NCBI RefSeq assembly: GCF_019931275.1 | Contig: NZ_JAIOTY010000001.1 | Coordinates: forward strand, 310,001-374,000 | DNA length: 64,000 nt | Direction: 5' to 3' | Source of the DNA: Nitratidesulfovibrio sp. SRB-5 | Lineage (GTDB): Bacteria > Desulfobacterota > Desulfovibrionia > Desulfovibrionales > Desulfovibrionaceae | Shown here: positions 27,481-36,705 of the stretch, piece after piece | Position numbering within the stretch: the stretch's first letter is position 1 | Layout: each line of letters starts with the position of its first letter | The notes under the pieces: model-generated | Databases searched by the model: none | The model's input: the letters and a program-made list of their open reading frames with translations, nothing else | What the model was told of the DNA's origin: nothing | Made by a program: the position numbers and the translations under genes

Positions 27481-30400
27481 CTACAGCGTGGCGGCTTCTT
27501 CGACCATCTCGAAGGCTTCGATGATGTCGCCGATCTTGATGTCGTTGAAGTTTTCAAGGCCCACGCCGCATTCGTAGCCCTTCATGACTTCCTTCATGTC
27601 GTCCTTGAAGCGCTTGAGGGACGTGATCTTGCCGGTGTAGACCACCACGCCGTCGCGCAGCAGGCGTACCCCTGCGTTGCGGGTGATCTTGCCGTCGGCA
27701 ACGTGGCAGCCCGCGATGGTGCCCACCTTGGGCACGCTGAAGGTCTGCCGCACTTCCACCTGGCCCAGGTACACTTCGCGCTGCACCGGGGCGAGCATGC
27801 CTTCCATGGCGCTCTTCACTTCATCCACAAGCTTGTAGATGATGTCGTAGAAGCGGATGTCCACGTTCTCCTGCTCGGCGATGTCCTTGACCTTGGCGGT
27901 CGGGCGGACGTTGAAGCCGATGATGATGGCGTCGGAGGCCGATGCCAGCAGGATGTCGGATTCGGAGATGGCCCCGGCACCGCCGTGGATGATGTTGATG
28001 CGCACCTTTTCGGTGCTGAGCTTGCGCAGCGCCTCGGAGATGGCTTCCAGCGAGCCCTGCACGTCGGCCTTGACGACAAGGTTGAGCACCAGGGCTTCCT
28101 GGTCGTCGGCGCGGCGGGACAGGAACGTTTCCAGGGTAACCTTGGATTCGCGGGCCAGTTCCTTTTCGCGCTGCTTCACGGCGCGGGTTTCCGCGATGCG
28201 GCGGGCGAGCTTTTCGTCCGTCACGCACACGAATTCCTCGCCCGCTTCGGGCACGCCCTCGAAGCCCTGCACTTCCACCGGCATGGCGGGGCCAGCTTCC
28301 TTCACCTTCTTGCCCTGGTCGTTGAACATGGCGCGCACGCGGCCACTGAACACGCCGCACACGAAGGTGTCGCCCTGGCGCAGGGTGCCTTCCTGGATCA
28401 GCACGGTGGCCACGGGGCCACGGCCCTTGTCCAGCTTGGCCTCCACGATGTGGCCGCGGGCGGGCTTGTCGGGGTTGGCCTTCAGCTCAAGGATTTCGGC
28501 CTGCAGGGCCAGCAGTTCCAGCAGTTCGTCAAGGCCCTGGCGGGTCTTGGCCGACACGTGGCTGAACACGGTATCGCCGCCCCAGGCTTCGGACACCAGG
28601 CCCATTTCGGCCAGTTCGCGCTGCACGCGTTCCGGGTTGGCGCCTTCCTTGTCCATCTTGTTGACGGCAACCATGATGGGCACGCCGGCGGCCTTGGAGT
28701 GGTTCACCGCTTCGCGGGTCTGCTCCATGACGCCGTCGTCGGCGGCCACCACGAGCACGACGATGTCGGTCACCTGCGCGCCTCGGGCACGCATGGCGGT
28801 GAACGCTTCGTGGCCGGGCGTGTCGAGGAACACGATCTCACCCTTCTTGGTGGTCACGTGGTACGCGCCGATGTGCTGGGTGATGCCGCCCGCTTCGCCC
28901 ATGGTGACGTTGGTCTTGCGGATGGCGTCGAGCAGCGAGGTCTTGCCGTGGTCGACGTGGCCCATGATGGTGACCACGGGCGGCCGGTGCTGCAAGGTCT
29001 CGGGCGTGTCTTCTTCCTTGGGGATCAGGTAGTCGTCTTCCGAGAAGCCCACCTTTTCCACTTCATAGCCGAATTCCGAGGCCACCAGGGTGGCGGTTTC
29101 GATGTCCAGCGACTGGTTGATGGTCGCCATGACGCCGAGGCCGAACAGCACCTTGATGATTTCGGTGGACTTCAGGCCCATCTGGTGGGCCATGTCGGCC
29201 ACGCGAATGGCTTCCTCGACCTTGATCTTGCGCTTGGCTGCCTTCAGCGGCTGGGTGGCGGTGGCGGCCTTCATGTCGCGGCCCTTGCGCCCCTTGCCGC
29301 GGCGGGCGCCGCCACGCGGGAAATCGTCGTCCTCGCGGCCACGCGTGGCGCGATCTGCACCGGGCTGGAAGTCCACCGTGCGGCGGCCCTTCAGGCGCTT
29401 CTTCTTGCTCTGGCCTTCGTCGCCGCCCGCCGGGGGCTGGCCCATGCCGGGGCCGCCGGGGCCGCCGGGACCACCAGGACGGGGACCGTAGCCGGGGCCG
29501 CCGGGTCCACCGGGACGGGGACCGCCGGGACCACCCGGACGATAACCGCCGGGGCGATCACCACCGGGGCCGCCGGGGCCACCCGGACCACCGGGACGGG
29601 GACCGTAACCGGGACGGTCGCCACCGGGCCCACCGGGACGAGGGGCGTAGCCGGGCCGATCGCCGCCAGGACCGCCGGGGCGGGGCGCGTAACCGGGACG
29701 GTCACCGCCGGGGCCACCAGGGCCGCCGGGGCGGGGCGCATAGCCCTGCCGGTCGCCACCGTAGCCGGGACGGTCGCCGCCGGGGCCGCCGGAGCGGGGC
29801 TGGTAGCCCTGCCGGTCGCCGTAGGCGGGGCGGTCGCCCCTGTCCGTGCGGTCGCCTTGCGGGTAGGGGCGCGGCGCCGGAGCGGAAGGATCGGGACGGG
29901 AAATGACGCGGACCTGCGGTCCGGGCACGTCGGGCGTGCGCTTCTTTTTCCTGCGGCGGTTGCCGTCGGCGTCGTCCTCGTCGCCGTCCACGCCTTCACC
30001 GCGCGGGGCGGCGTCAGCCGCCACGGGGGGCAGGATGGAGGGCTGGGGGGTGGCGTCGGGCATGGCCGAAGCGTCGGGCCGGGCCGGGCGGATGATGCGC
30101 GCGGTGGGCGTGGCGGGCTTTTCGGCCTTGGCCTCGGCAGGCTTTTCGGCCTGCTGGGCAGCAACCGCCGGGGCGGCTTCCGCCTGCACATCGGCGGGCT
30201 TGTCCGCACTGGCGGGCGCGGGCGTCGCGGGGGCAGCCGGGGCCACGGGGGCCACCTGCACGGGCTCTGCCGGTGCTTCCGCGACCGGTGCGGGCTCGTC
30301 GTGGCGGCGGATGATGCGCGCGGCGGGCGTGGCAGGGCGTGCCTCGGGCGCCGCGGGGGCTTCGGCGCGGGCGGCACGGGCGGGCCGTTCGTCAGCTGCG

Positions 30401-30744
30401 GGCGGCACGGGCGCTTCGGCCTTGGCGGCGGGCGCTTCGGCGTCGGCAATGCCGGATGCGGCTTCGCCCTCATCGGCACGACGACGCACGGGGGCTTCGC
30501 CCTCTTCGCCGTCGCGGCGGCGGCGGCGCACGATGACGCCGGGCTGCACCACCTTGCGGTCAACGCCCGCTTCGGCGGTCTGGCCCTGATGGCGTTCGCG
30601 CACGCGGCTGACCTCGTCGGCGGTAAGCGTGGTCATCACGCTCTTGGCCGGGATGTCGAGGTCGCGCAGCGTGTGGAGCAGATCTTTGGTGGACACGCCC
30701 AGCTCCGTGGACAGGTCCTTCACCCTGGTCTTGTCGTCGGTCAT
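27481..30744 (-). CDS. infB: Translation initiation factor IF-2 with very long low-complexity N-terminal region
   Basis: This 1087-residue GTPase places initiator tRNA on the 30S subunit. The N-terminal IF2_N fold is at residues 1-55 ([16 protein letters not shown]). About 450 residues of Ala/Pro/Glu-rich sequence follow, then Gly/Pro/Arg/Tyr repeats ([14 protein letters not shown]-like). A second IF2_N segment lies near 520. The G domain begins [21 protein letters not shown] near residue 590, with DTPGHEAF and NKMDKEGA. The C-terminal domains are complete. The ATG overlaps the ylxR stop (ATGA). Confidence 0.96.
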   Translation of the reverse strand: MTDDKTRVKDLSTELGVSTKDLLHTLRDLDIPAKSVMTTLTADEVSRVRERHQGQTAEAGVDRKVVQPGVIVRRRRRDGEEGEAPVRRRADEGEAASGIADAEAPAAKAEAPVPPAADERPARAARAEAPAAPEARPATPAARIIRRHDEPAPVAEAPAEPVQVAPVAPAAPATPAPASADKPADVQAEAAPAVAAQQAEKPAEAKAEKPATPTARIIRPARPDASAMPDATPQPSILPPVAADAAPRGEGVDGDEDDADGNRRRKKKRTPDVPGPQVRVISRPDPSAPAPRPYPQGDRTDRGDRPAYGDRQGYQPRSGGPGGDRPGYGGDRQGYAPRPGGPGGPGGDRPGYAPRPGGPGGDRPGYAPRPGGPGGDRPGYGPRPGGPGGPGGPGGDRPGGYRPGGPGGPRPGGPGGPGYGPRPGGPGGPGGPGMGQPPAGGDEGQSKKKRLKGRRTVDFQPGADRATRGREDDDFPRGGARRGKGRKGRDMKAATATQPLKAAKRKIKVEEAIRVADMAHQMGLKSTEIIKVLFGLGVMATINQSLDIETATLVASEFGYEVEKVGFSEDDYLIPKEEDTPETLQHRPPVVTIMGHVDHGKTSLLDAIRKTNVTMGEAGGITQHIGAYHVTTKKGEIVFLDTPGHEAFTAMRARGAQVTDIVVLVVAADDGVMEQTREAVNHSKAAGVPIMVAVNKMDKEGANPERVQRELAEMGLVSEAWGGDTVFSHVSAKTRQGLDELLELLALQAEILELKANPDKPARGHIVEAKLDKGRGPVATVLIQEGTLRQGDTFVCGVFSGRVRAMFNDQGKKVKEAGPAMPVEVQGFEGVPEAGEEFVCVTDEKLARRIAETRAVKQREKELARESKVTLETFLSRRADDQEALVLNLVVKADVQGSLEAISEALRKLSTEKVRINIIHGGAGAISESDILLASASDAIIIGFNVRPTAKVKDIAEQENVDIRFYDIIYKLVDEVKSAMEGMLAPVQREVYLGQVEVRQTFSVPKVGTIAGCHVADGKITRNAGVRLLRDGVVVYTGKITSLKRFKDDMKEVMKGYECGVGLENFNDIKIGDIIEAFEMVEEAATL

Positions 30745-30992
30745 TCCTGAACCCCCTTGCGCTTCCTTCTCCAGCCGCCGAACTTCCGGAATCGCTCCCG
30801 GCATTCGGGGCTTTCGCATACGTAGAACCCGCGTCCAGGCAGTATCTGCCTTTCGTCCGGAACGGGGGCTGCCCCCGCCCCGGCGGCGTCCGTCGGGGGG
30901 ACGTACCGCAGAAGCTCGCGCTTTGCAAAGCGGCGCCTGCATATGACGCAGGTGCGTAATGGTATGTGCTTCCCGCGGATGGCTTCATCCAT
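30741..30992 (-). CDS. ylxR: YlxR (DUF448) RNA-binding protein
   Basis: The 83-residue basic protein has the family signature [21 protein letters not shown] and [18 protein letters not shown]. It is found between nusA and infB in most bacteria and is reported as an RNA/nucleoid-binding regulator. It starts eight bases after the nusA stop and overlaps infB by four bases, so the three are translationally linked. An internal Ala/Gly insert ([13 protein letters not shown]) replaces the usual shorter loop. Confidence 0.9.
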   Translation of the reverse strand: MDEAIRGKHIPLRTCVICRRRFAKRELLRYVPPTDAAGAGAAPVPDERQILPGRGFYVCESPECRERFRKFGGWRRKRKGVQE

Positions 30993-30999
30993 CCGCGTA

Positions 31000-32331
31000 C
31001 TATTCCTTCGCTTCGGCTTCGGTTCCTTCGCCCGCGCCATCGGCTGCCTCCGGAGCGGGCTCCGCATCCGGTTCGGCAGTCGCGTCGGCATCGTCCTGCA
31101 CCTGGGGCGCAAGGAAGTTGATGGCCGCGCGCAGGTCGGCGATCTTGCCCGGCGCAAGGCCCAGCGCCGAGGCAAGTTCCTCGTCGTCGGCTTCACGCAG
31201 GCGCTCGATGGACTGGAACCCTGCCGCGATGAACTGTTCGATGGAGATTTCGGCGACGCTGGCGATCTGCTCGAGCCCGCGTCCGATGGCGTTGGCCTCG
31301 TTGTAGCGGGTTTCGGTGTAGATATCTATCTTCCAGCCCAGCAGCTTCGCGGCCAGCTTCACGTTCTGGCCCTTGCGCCCGATGGCGTTGGTCAGCTGGT
31401 CGTCGGGCACGATGACTTCGAGCAGGTTCTCTTCCTCGTCCACCACGATGCGCGAGATGACCGCCGGCGACAGGGCGTTGCGGGCGTAGGTGGCGATGTC
31501 CGGGCTCCAGACCACGATGTCGATGCGCTCGCCGCGCATTTCCTGCACGATGTTCTGGATGCGCGAACCGCGAATGCCCACGCAGGCGCCCACCGGATCC
31601 ACGTCGCGGTCGCGCGACATGACGGCGGCCTTGGCGCGGCTGCCGGGATCGCGCGAGACGCCCATGATCTGCACGGTGCCGTCGTCCACCTCGGGCACTT
31701 CGCGGCGGAACAGGGCCGCCATGTAGTCGCGGTGCGCGCGGGACACGATGACCTGCGGGCCACGGCCTTCCTTGCGCACGTCGATGAGGATGGCCTGCAC
31801 CCGGTCGCCGCGCTTGTAGTGTTCGCGCGGGATCTGTTCTTCCTTGGGCAGCAGCGCTTCGGTGCGGCCAAGGTTGATGATCCACCCGGCCTTGTCGCGG
31901 CGCTGGATGATGCCGCTGACGATTTCGCCCCGGCGGTCCTTGTATTCCTCGTAGATGATCTCCTGCTCTGCGTCGCGCATGCGCTGGATGATCACCTGCT
32001 TGGCCGACTGGGCGGCGATGCGGCCAAGGTCCTCGATCTTCACGCGGAAGCCCATTTCGTCGTCCAGCTGCACGCTGGGGTCGTGGGTGCGCGCGTCCTC
32101 GAGCGAAATTTCGCTGTTGGGGTTCTCGACCTTCTTCACGACGATCTTGAACTGATAGACGTCGATTTCGCCGGTTTCGTCATTGTAGCTGACTTCGGCG
32201 TCCATCTCGTCGCCGAACTTGCGGGCCACGGAGGTGCGGACGGCTTCCTCCAGGGTGTCGATCAGCATGTCGCGGTCAAGGCCCTTGTCCTTGCTGATCT
32301 GGTCGATGGCCTTCTTGAGTTCCAGGCTCAT
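31000..32331 (-). CDS. nusA: Transcription termination/antitermination factor NusA
   Basis: The 443-residue protein has the N-terminal RNA polymerase-binding domain (MSLELKKAIDQISKDKGLD), an S1 domain (GEIVSGIIQRRDKAGWIINLGRTEALL), two KH domains (DPVGACVGIRGSRIQNIVQEM near residue 235; DDQLTNAIGRKGQNVKLAAKL near 305) and one helix-hairpin-helix repeat (LREADDEELASALGLAPGKIADL). The C-terminus is acidic. It controls pausing and termination, and often its own operon; an attenuator-like terminator lies in the leader upstream of rimP. Confidence 0.96.
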   Translation of the reverse strand: MSLELKKAIDQISKDKGLDRDMLIDTLEEAVRTSVARKFGDEMDAEVSYNDETGEIDVYQFKIVVKKVENPNSEISLEDARTHDPSVQLDDEMGFRVKIEDLGRIAAQSAKQVIIQRMRDAEQEIIYEEYKDRRGEIVSGIIQRRDKAGWIINLGRTEALLPKEEQIPREHYKRGDRVQAILIDVRKEGRGPQVIVSRAHRDYMAALFRREVPEVDDGTVQIMGVSRDPGSRAKAAVMSRDRDVDPVGACVGIRGSRIQNIVQEMRGERIDIVVWSPDIATYARNALSPAVISRIVVDEEENLLEVIVPDDQLTNAIGRKGQNVKLAAKLLGWKIDIYTETRYNEANAIGRGLEQIASVAEISIEQFIAAGFQSIERLREADDEELASALGLAPGKIADLRAAINFLAPQVQDDADATAEPDAEPAPEAADGAGEGTEAEAKE

Positions 32332-32354
32332 GGGTACTCCTCCGGATCGGTGGC

Positions 32355-33035
32355 CTAGTCCGTGGTGTCGTCGTGCGGCGCGCCGCCGCGTGCGGGCTTT
32401 TTGGGCTGCGCCTTCTTGCGCTGGCCGGTCTTGCCGCCGGGCTGGGGCCGGGTCGTGTCGGGAAAAACGTGGATGAGGTGCGCCTTTTTCACGTCGTCCC
32501 ACGCCACGCTGATGGGGGCGGGGTCTTCGTCGGGGCGGGGCGCGGTGTCGGGCAGGAAGGTGAGGGTGTCGCCTTCCACCCGCACGATGTCCGCCCGGAA
32601 CTTGCGGCGGCCCGGCCATTCCGGGTGGGGCACCGCAAGGGTGAGTTCGATGGTGCGGCCCACGTAGGGAGCCGCCTGGGCGATCTCGAAGAAGGGGCGT
32701 TCCAGCCCCGGCGAGGACACTTCGAGCACGTAGGCGTCGCGGACCACGTCTTCCACGTCCAGGGCAAGGCCGAGCTGGCGCGAAAGGCGGGCGCACTGGT
32801 CAATTGTCACGCCTTCGGGAGTGGCAACTTCGGGCGTGGCGCCTTCGGGCGTGGCGCTTTCGGCCGCTTCGGCAGTGTCGGCGGGGGCGGGCATGCCGGG
32901 CCTGGCGTCCACGTACACGCGCAGCACCATGCGTCCCCCGTCGATGATCTCGATGCCCCACAGGGCAATGCCCAGGGCGTCGGCCAGGGGCGTGGCAATG
33001 GCGGCGACGGCGTCGCGGAGGGGATGCGTGCTCAT
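32355..33035 (-). CDS. rimP: Ribosome maturation factor RimP
   Basis: The 226-residue protein is needed for 30S maturation. Family landmarks are GIALWGIEIIDGGRMVLRVYVD, the DQCARLSRQLGLALDVEDVV block, YVLEVSSPGLERPFF and the C-terminal SH3-like VAWDDVKKAHLI. Two unusual additions are a repeat insert around residues 62-80 (ATPEGATPEVATPEG) and a basic Lys/Pro C-terminal tail. It is the first gene of the nusA-infB operon. The ribosome site is weak, so the exact ATG is less certain. Confidence 0.93.
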   Translation of the reverse strand: MSTHPLRDAVAAIATPLADALGIALWGIEIIDGGRMVLRVYVDARPGMPAPADTAEAAESATPEGATPEVATPEGVTIDQCARLSRQLGLALDVEDVVRDAYVLEVSSPGLERPFFEIAQAAPYVGRTIELTLAVPHPEWPGRRKFRADIVRVEGDTLTFLPDTAPRPDEDPAPISVAWDDVKKAHLIHVFPDTTRPQPGGKTGQRKKAQPKKPARGGAPHDDTTD

Positions 33036-33078
33036 GATGCGGGGTAACGTCCGTTGTCGTGGGCGGCGGAGCCGCAGC

Positions 33079-33106
33079 AAAAAAAAAGGGGGCCGAAAGG
33101 CCACCC
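33079..33106 (-). terminator. Leader terminator (attenuator) upstream of rimP-nusA-infB
   Basis: Minus strand GGG-T-GGCC, loop TTTC, GGCC-CCC, then nine T residues. It lies about 140 bases after the predicted start of transcription and 44 bases before rimP. A full terminator inside the leader of the nusA operon suggests control by premature termination. Confidence 0.65.
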
Positions 33107-33225
33107 GGAATGGCCGCGTACGGCCCTCAGGATGTCGAAGCGGCGTTGCCGGGGAGCGGTAAGGCGTGGCGCTCCGTGAAGCGATTCCAGAGGAATATCG
33201 GCAGCCGCTTCTGTCAAGACGCGAA

Positions 33226-33254
33226 TATATAGTATGCGGCCCGAGGTCTGTCAA
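33226..33254 (-). promoter_or_regulatory. Sigma-70 promoter of the rimP-nusA-infB operon
   Basis: Minus strand TTGACA (33254-33249), 17 bases, TATATA (33231-33226). Both boxes are near-consensus in an otherwise GC-rich region. A second TTGACA lies at about 33201-33206, closer to the gene. Confidence 0.75.
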
Positions 33255-33422
33255 CAGGAGATGGCGCGGGGAATGGTGCGGACCGCGCGCGGATGCGGGG
33301 CCGGGGACGGCGCGCGGGGCAGGGGCATGACCGTCGTTGTTCCGTCGGTTTGGCCCGCGCGCGGTGCGCGCCGTGTGGCGGCGTGCGTTGCCACGCACCG
33401 GAATGATGCAGGTTTGTGGGTG

Positions 33423-33438
33423 TGGCCCATGCCTTGCA
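33423..33438 (+). promoter_or_regulatory. Sigma-54 promoter of flgF
   Basis: TGGCCCATGCCTTGCA matches the -24/-12 consensus TGGCAC-N5-TTGCA with one mismatch and correct GG-GC spacing. It is 41 bases upstream of flgF. Flagellar rod genes are commonly sigma-54-driven. Confidence 0.7.
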
Positions 33439-33478
33439 TTGCCACTGGCGCGGGCAGCATGCCCGCAAGGAGGCACGC

Positions 33479-34258
33479 ATGCAAGAAGGCATGTTGTCGA
33501 GCCTGTTCGGCGCGCTCACCAACGAGCACCGCATGAACAACATCTCGAACAATCTCGCTAACGTGAATACCACGGGCTACAAGCGCGACGTCATATCCTT
33601 CAAGGATACCATGCAGCTGTTCGCCCATGACCAGATCATGGAGCCCATCGCCAACGTGCGCTCGAAAAAGCTCTTTCCGGAGCCCATGCACGTGGCCCGG
33701 CCCCGCATAGCCGTGGCCCACACCGACTTCGAGCAGGGCAGCATGCGTTACACCGGCAACCCGCTGGACGTGGCCATCTCCGGCAACGCCTTTTTCAAGG
33801 TGCGCACGCCTGAAGGCGAATTCTACACCCGCAACGGCAACTTCATCCAGACCGCCGACGGCCAGCTGGTGACCGCCATGGGTCACGCGGTGCAGGGCGA
33901 CGGCGGCGACATTGCCCTGCCCCCCGGCGAGCAGGTGCAGATTTCCGACGACGGACAGATATTCGCGGGCGGCGCCCTGGTGGGCCAGTTGAACATGGTC
34001 ACCGTGAACGACCTGACCGCCCTGGAAAAGCTGGGCGGCAACATGTACCGGCTGCGGCCCGGCTCCAACGCGGGCGAGGTGCCCGCCGAGCGTGCCTACG
34101 TGGCCCAGGGCTACCTGGAGGCGTCCAACGTCGAGGTGGTCTCCGAAATGGTGAACATGATCGAAGCCCAGCGGCAGTTCGAAGCCTACCAGAAGGTGAT
34201 GCAGACCACGGACTCCATTGACCGGGAGGCTACGCAGAAGGTGGGCAAGAAAGTCTAG
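33479..34258 (+). CDS. flgF: Flagellar basal-body rod protein FlgF
   Basis: The 259-residue proximal rod protein is exported by the flagellar secretion system. The N-terminal rod signature is LTNEHRMNNISNNLANVNTTGYKRD. The internal FlgE/F/G-type domain contains GNPLDVAISGNAFFKV and YTRNGNFIQTADGQLV. The C-terminal helix reads VSEMVNMIEAQRQFEAYQKVMQTTDSID. The ATG at 33479 has AAGGAGG at seven bases. It heads the flagellar run, downstream of a sigma-54 promoter. A 349-base gap with a large hairpin separates it from flgG. Confidence 0.95.
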   Translation: MQEGMLSSLFGALTNEHRMNNISNNLANVNTTGYKRDVISFKDTMQLFAHDQIMEPIANVRSKKLFPEPMHVARPRIAVAHTDFEQGSMRYTGNPLDVAISGNAFFKVRTPEGEFYTRNGNFIQTADGQLVTAMGHAVQGDGGDIALPPGEQVQISDDGQIFAGGALVGQLNMVTVNDLTALEKLGGNMYRLRPGSNAGEVPAERAYVAQGYLEASNVEVVSEMVNMIEAQRQFEAYQKVMQTTDSIDREATQKVGKKV

Positions 34259-34269
34259 CGGGTGGCGGC

Positions 34270-34443
34270 ATGAGTGTCTTTTTGTCCTCTGCCTTCGTCA
34301 GAATAACTTTTTATTCCGGTCAAATACCATCAAAGCGCGCTGCGGTCCTCATCCGTAAGGCTCACAAGCTCGCCCAACGGCTGAGGCATATTCCCTTCAT
34401 AAAAAGCAATTCTTCCTTGGCAGAGAACAAAAATCCTACTCAT
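34270..34443 (+). repeat. Modular hairpin element, copy F (flgF-flgG gap), with nested type 2 repeat
   Basis: Stems from outside in: ATGAGT/ACTCAT, TTTTTGT/ACAAAAA, CTCTGCC/GGCAGAG, internal loop TTCGTC opposite TCCTT, AGAAT/ATTCT. The tip region CCGGTC-AAATACC..CATATTCCC is split by a second structured repeat at 34335-34389 (CCGTAAGGC, TCACAAGCT loop, GCCCAACGG). The element starts 12 bases after the flgF stop. Confidence 0.7.
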
Positions 34444-34607
34444 GCCGCCACCCGCAGAAGAAGCCAATCGTCTGACTCACTGCCAACCGCCGCGGCGCGG
34501 GCATGCGTGCCCGGTGCATCCGGCATCCGGTTTGCAAACGCCTGACTGGCGGGCAATCACCGCCGGACAACTGACGGAACCAAACTCCTCGCAAGGAGAC
34601 AACGACC

Positions 34608-35390
34608 ATGATGCGTTCACTCTGGACGGCGGCCACCGGCATGGTGGCCCAGCAGCTCAACATCGACGTGATCTCCAACAACCTCGCGAACGTGAACACC
34701 ACGAGCTTCAAGAAAAGCCGCGCGGAGTTCGAGGACCTCATGTACCAGAACATGCGCATCGCCGGTGCCGCCACCGAAGGGGACAACCGCATTCCCACCG
34801 GCATCCAGGTGGGCATGGGCGTGCGCCCCACCACGGTGCACAAGTTCTTTACCCAGGGCGACTATTCCAACACCGGCAACTCGCTTGACCTCGCCATTGA
34901 AGGCGACGGTTTCTTTCTGGTGCAGGTGAACGGCGAGGACGCCTACACCCGCGCGGGCGCGTTCAAGCTGAACCAGGACGGGGTGGTGGTGACCGCCAAC
35001 GGTTACACCCTGCAACCGGAATTCACCGTGCCCGCCGAAACCAAGAACATCACGGTGACGGAAAACGGGCACATCTCGGCTCTGGACAGCAACGGCGCGG
35101 CGCTGGCCGAGGCCGACATCCCCCTCTACACCTTCATCAACCCGGCGGGCCTCGAAGCGCGGGGCCGCAACCTGTACGTTCCGTCCGAGGCATCGGGCGA
35201 GGCGGTGGAAGGCGTGCCCGGTGAAAATCAGGTGGGCACCATTGCCCAGGGCTTTCTGGAAATGTCCAACGTCGAGGTGGTGGACGAAATGGTGAACATG
35301 ATCGTGGGCCAGCGCGCCTACGAAATGAACTCCAAGGCCATCCAGACGTCGGACACCATGTTGCAGACCGCTGTTCAGCTGAAGCGTTAA
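34608..35390 (+). CDS. flgG: Flagellar distal rod protein FlgG
   Basis: The 260-residue protein begins MMRSLWTAATGMVAQQLNIDVISNNLANVNTTSFKKSRAEF, the FlgG signature. YTRAGAFKLNQDGVVVTANGY and the C-terminal EMSNVEVVDEMVNMIVGQRAYEMNSKAIQTSD are intact. The length equals that of enteric FlgG. AAGGAG lies ten bases before the ATG. It forms the distal rod through the L and P rings. Confidence 0.97.
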   Translation: MMRSLWTAATGMVAQQLNIDVISNNLANVNTTSFKKSRAEFEDLMYQNMRIAGAATEGDNRIPTGIQVGMGVRPTTVHKFFTQGDYSNTGNSLDLAIEGDGFFLVQVNGEDAYTRAGAFKLNQDGVVVTANGYTLQPEFTVPAETKNITVTENGHISALDSNGAALAEADIPLYTFINPAGLEARGRNLYVPSEASGEAVEGVPGENQVGTIAQGFLEMSNVEVVDEMVNMIVGQRAYEMNSKAIQTSDTMLQTAVQLKR

Positions 35391-35399
35391 GGGCATCCC

Positions 35400-35575
35400 T
35401 GCTGCGGGCTTTTCATCCCCTGCCAGCGTCGGACGTCCTCTGCGCCCCGGTCGAGCACGGCAAGAGCGCGTTGCGGTCGCCATCCGTAAGGCTCACAAGT
35501 TCGCCTAACGGCTGCCGCGCACTCCCGTCGCGAATCGTCCGTCCTCCTTGGCAGGAAATGAATATCCTCGCAGCA
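35400..35575 (+). repeat. Modular hairpin element, copy G (flgG-flgA gap), with nested type 2 repeat
   Basis: Stems: TGCTGCG/CGCAGCA, CTGCCA/TGGCAG, internal loop AGCGTC opposite the TCC-rich arm, GGACG/CGTCC, tip CCGGTC...ACTCCC. The terminal loop holds type 2 (35466-35518): GCGG/CCGC, CCGTAAGGC/GCCTAACGG, loop TCACAAGTT. Starts nine bases after the flgG stop. Confidence 0.7.
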
Positions 35576-35608
35576 TGATCCGCCCTTTTAAAGACAGGGA
35601 GACACCGC

Positions 35609-36649
35609 ATGATCCGCCACCGCCGTTCCGCACTCACCCGCCATTCCGCCGTCATGGTGTCCGTGTTGGCCGGTCCCATGGCCTGGCTGGCCGCGCTGGC
35701 CCTTGCCGTGGGGCTGCTGGCCTTCGGCCTTGCCCCGGCGCGGGCCGGCACCGCCGACGCGGGCTGGCGCATCCGGCTGCTGGACGCCGCCGTGGTGTCC
35801 GGCGCCACGGTGACTCTGGGCGAGATCGCGGAGCCGGTGGGCCCCATTTCTCCGCAGGCCTGGCGCGAACTGGCCGCCACGCCCCTGTGGCCGTCACCCG
35901 CCGAGCCGGGCCGCCCCATGAGCGTCAACCGCCCGCGCCTGCAACAGGCCCTGCGCGAGGCCCTGCGTGATACCGAATCGCTGTGTCTGTACCCCGGCAC
36001 GCTGGTGCTCCAGCGCGGCGGCGCGGTGCTGCGCGAAGGCGATCTGCGCGCCTTGGCCGTCAGAGCTCTGACACCCGCCATGGCCGCCATGCCCGGCGAG
36101 GCCTCCATGCAGGACTATCGCCTGCCGCCCTATGTCTTTCTGGCCCACCCGCAGCAGCAGGTGGTGGTGGAAAACACCCTGGCCGCCCCCGGGCGCAACA
36201 CCCTGCGCTTTGCCGTGCGCGAGGTGGACGGCAGCATCGTGCGCAAGTTCACCGGTTCCGCCTTCGTGGACGTGTGGGCCGACGTGCCCTGCGCCGCCCA
36301 GCCCGTGAACAAGGACGACGTGCTGACCCCCGAAAAGATCACCCGCGTGCGCAAGAACCTGGCCTACCTGCGCGAACCCGCGTGGGACGGCCTGGGCGGA
36401 CCGTGGCGCCTGACCCGCCCCGTGGGCGCCGACCAGGTGATCTACCAGAGCGATCTTTCCGGCGTGCCCACCGTGCGGCGCGGCAGCGTGGTGACCGTGC
36501 TGTACGATTCCGGCTCGGTGCGCTTGCAGGTGCAGGGCGAGGCCATGGCCGACGGCGGCCTTGGCGAGACCATTCCCGTGCGCAACATGCAAAGCAAGCG
36601 GCAGATCTATGCCGCAGTGAAGGATGGGGGAACGGTGGTGGTCCGCTAG
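35609..36649 (+). CDS. flgA: Flagellar P-ring assembly chaperone FlgA
   Basis: The 346-residue periplasmic protein has an N-terminal signal (hydrophobic stretch about residues 20-45, cleavage near ARAGTADA). The SAF/FlgA domain occupies the C-terminal half: VPCAAQPVNKDDVLTPEKI (about 230) and RRGSVVTVLYDSGSVRLQVQGEAMADGGLGETIPVRN near the end. FlgA chaperones FlgI during P-ring assembly. It is about 120 residues longer than enteric FlgA, the extra being N-terminal. It is followed after 56 bases by flgH. Confidence 0.9.
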   Translation: MIRHRRSALTRHSAVMVSVLAGPMAWLAALALAVGLLAFGLAPARAGTADAGWRIRLLDAAVVSGATVTLGEIAEPVGPISPQAWRELAATPLWPSPAEPGRPMSVNRPRLQQALREALRDTESLCLYPGTLVLQRGGAVLREGDLRALAVRALTPAMAAMPGEASMQDYRLPPYVFLAHPQQQVVVENTLAAPGRNTLRFAVREVDGSIVRKFTGSAFVDVWADVPCAAQPVNKDDVLTPEKITRVRKNLAYLREPAWDGLGGPWRLTRPVGADQVIYQSDLSGVPTVRRGSVVTVLYDSGSVRLQVQGEAMADGGLGETIPVRNMQSKRQIYAAVKDGGTVVVR

Positions 36650-36705
36650 GCCCCCCGCAGGCAGAAGCCCGAAACGCCCCATCCGCAATCTCAAGGAGAA
36701 CCGTC

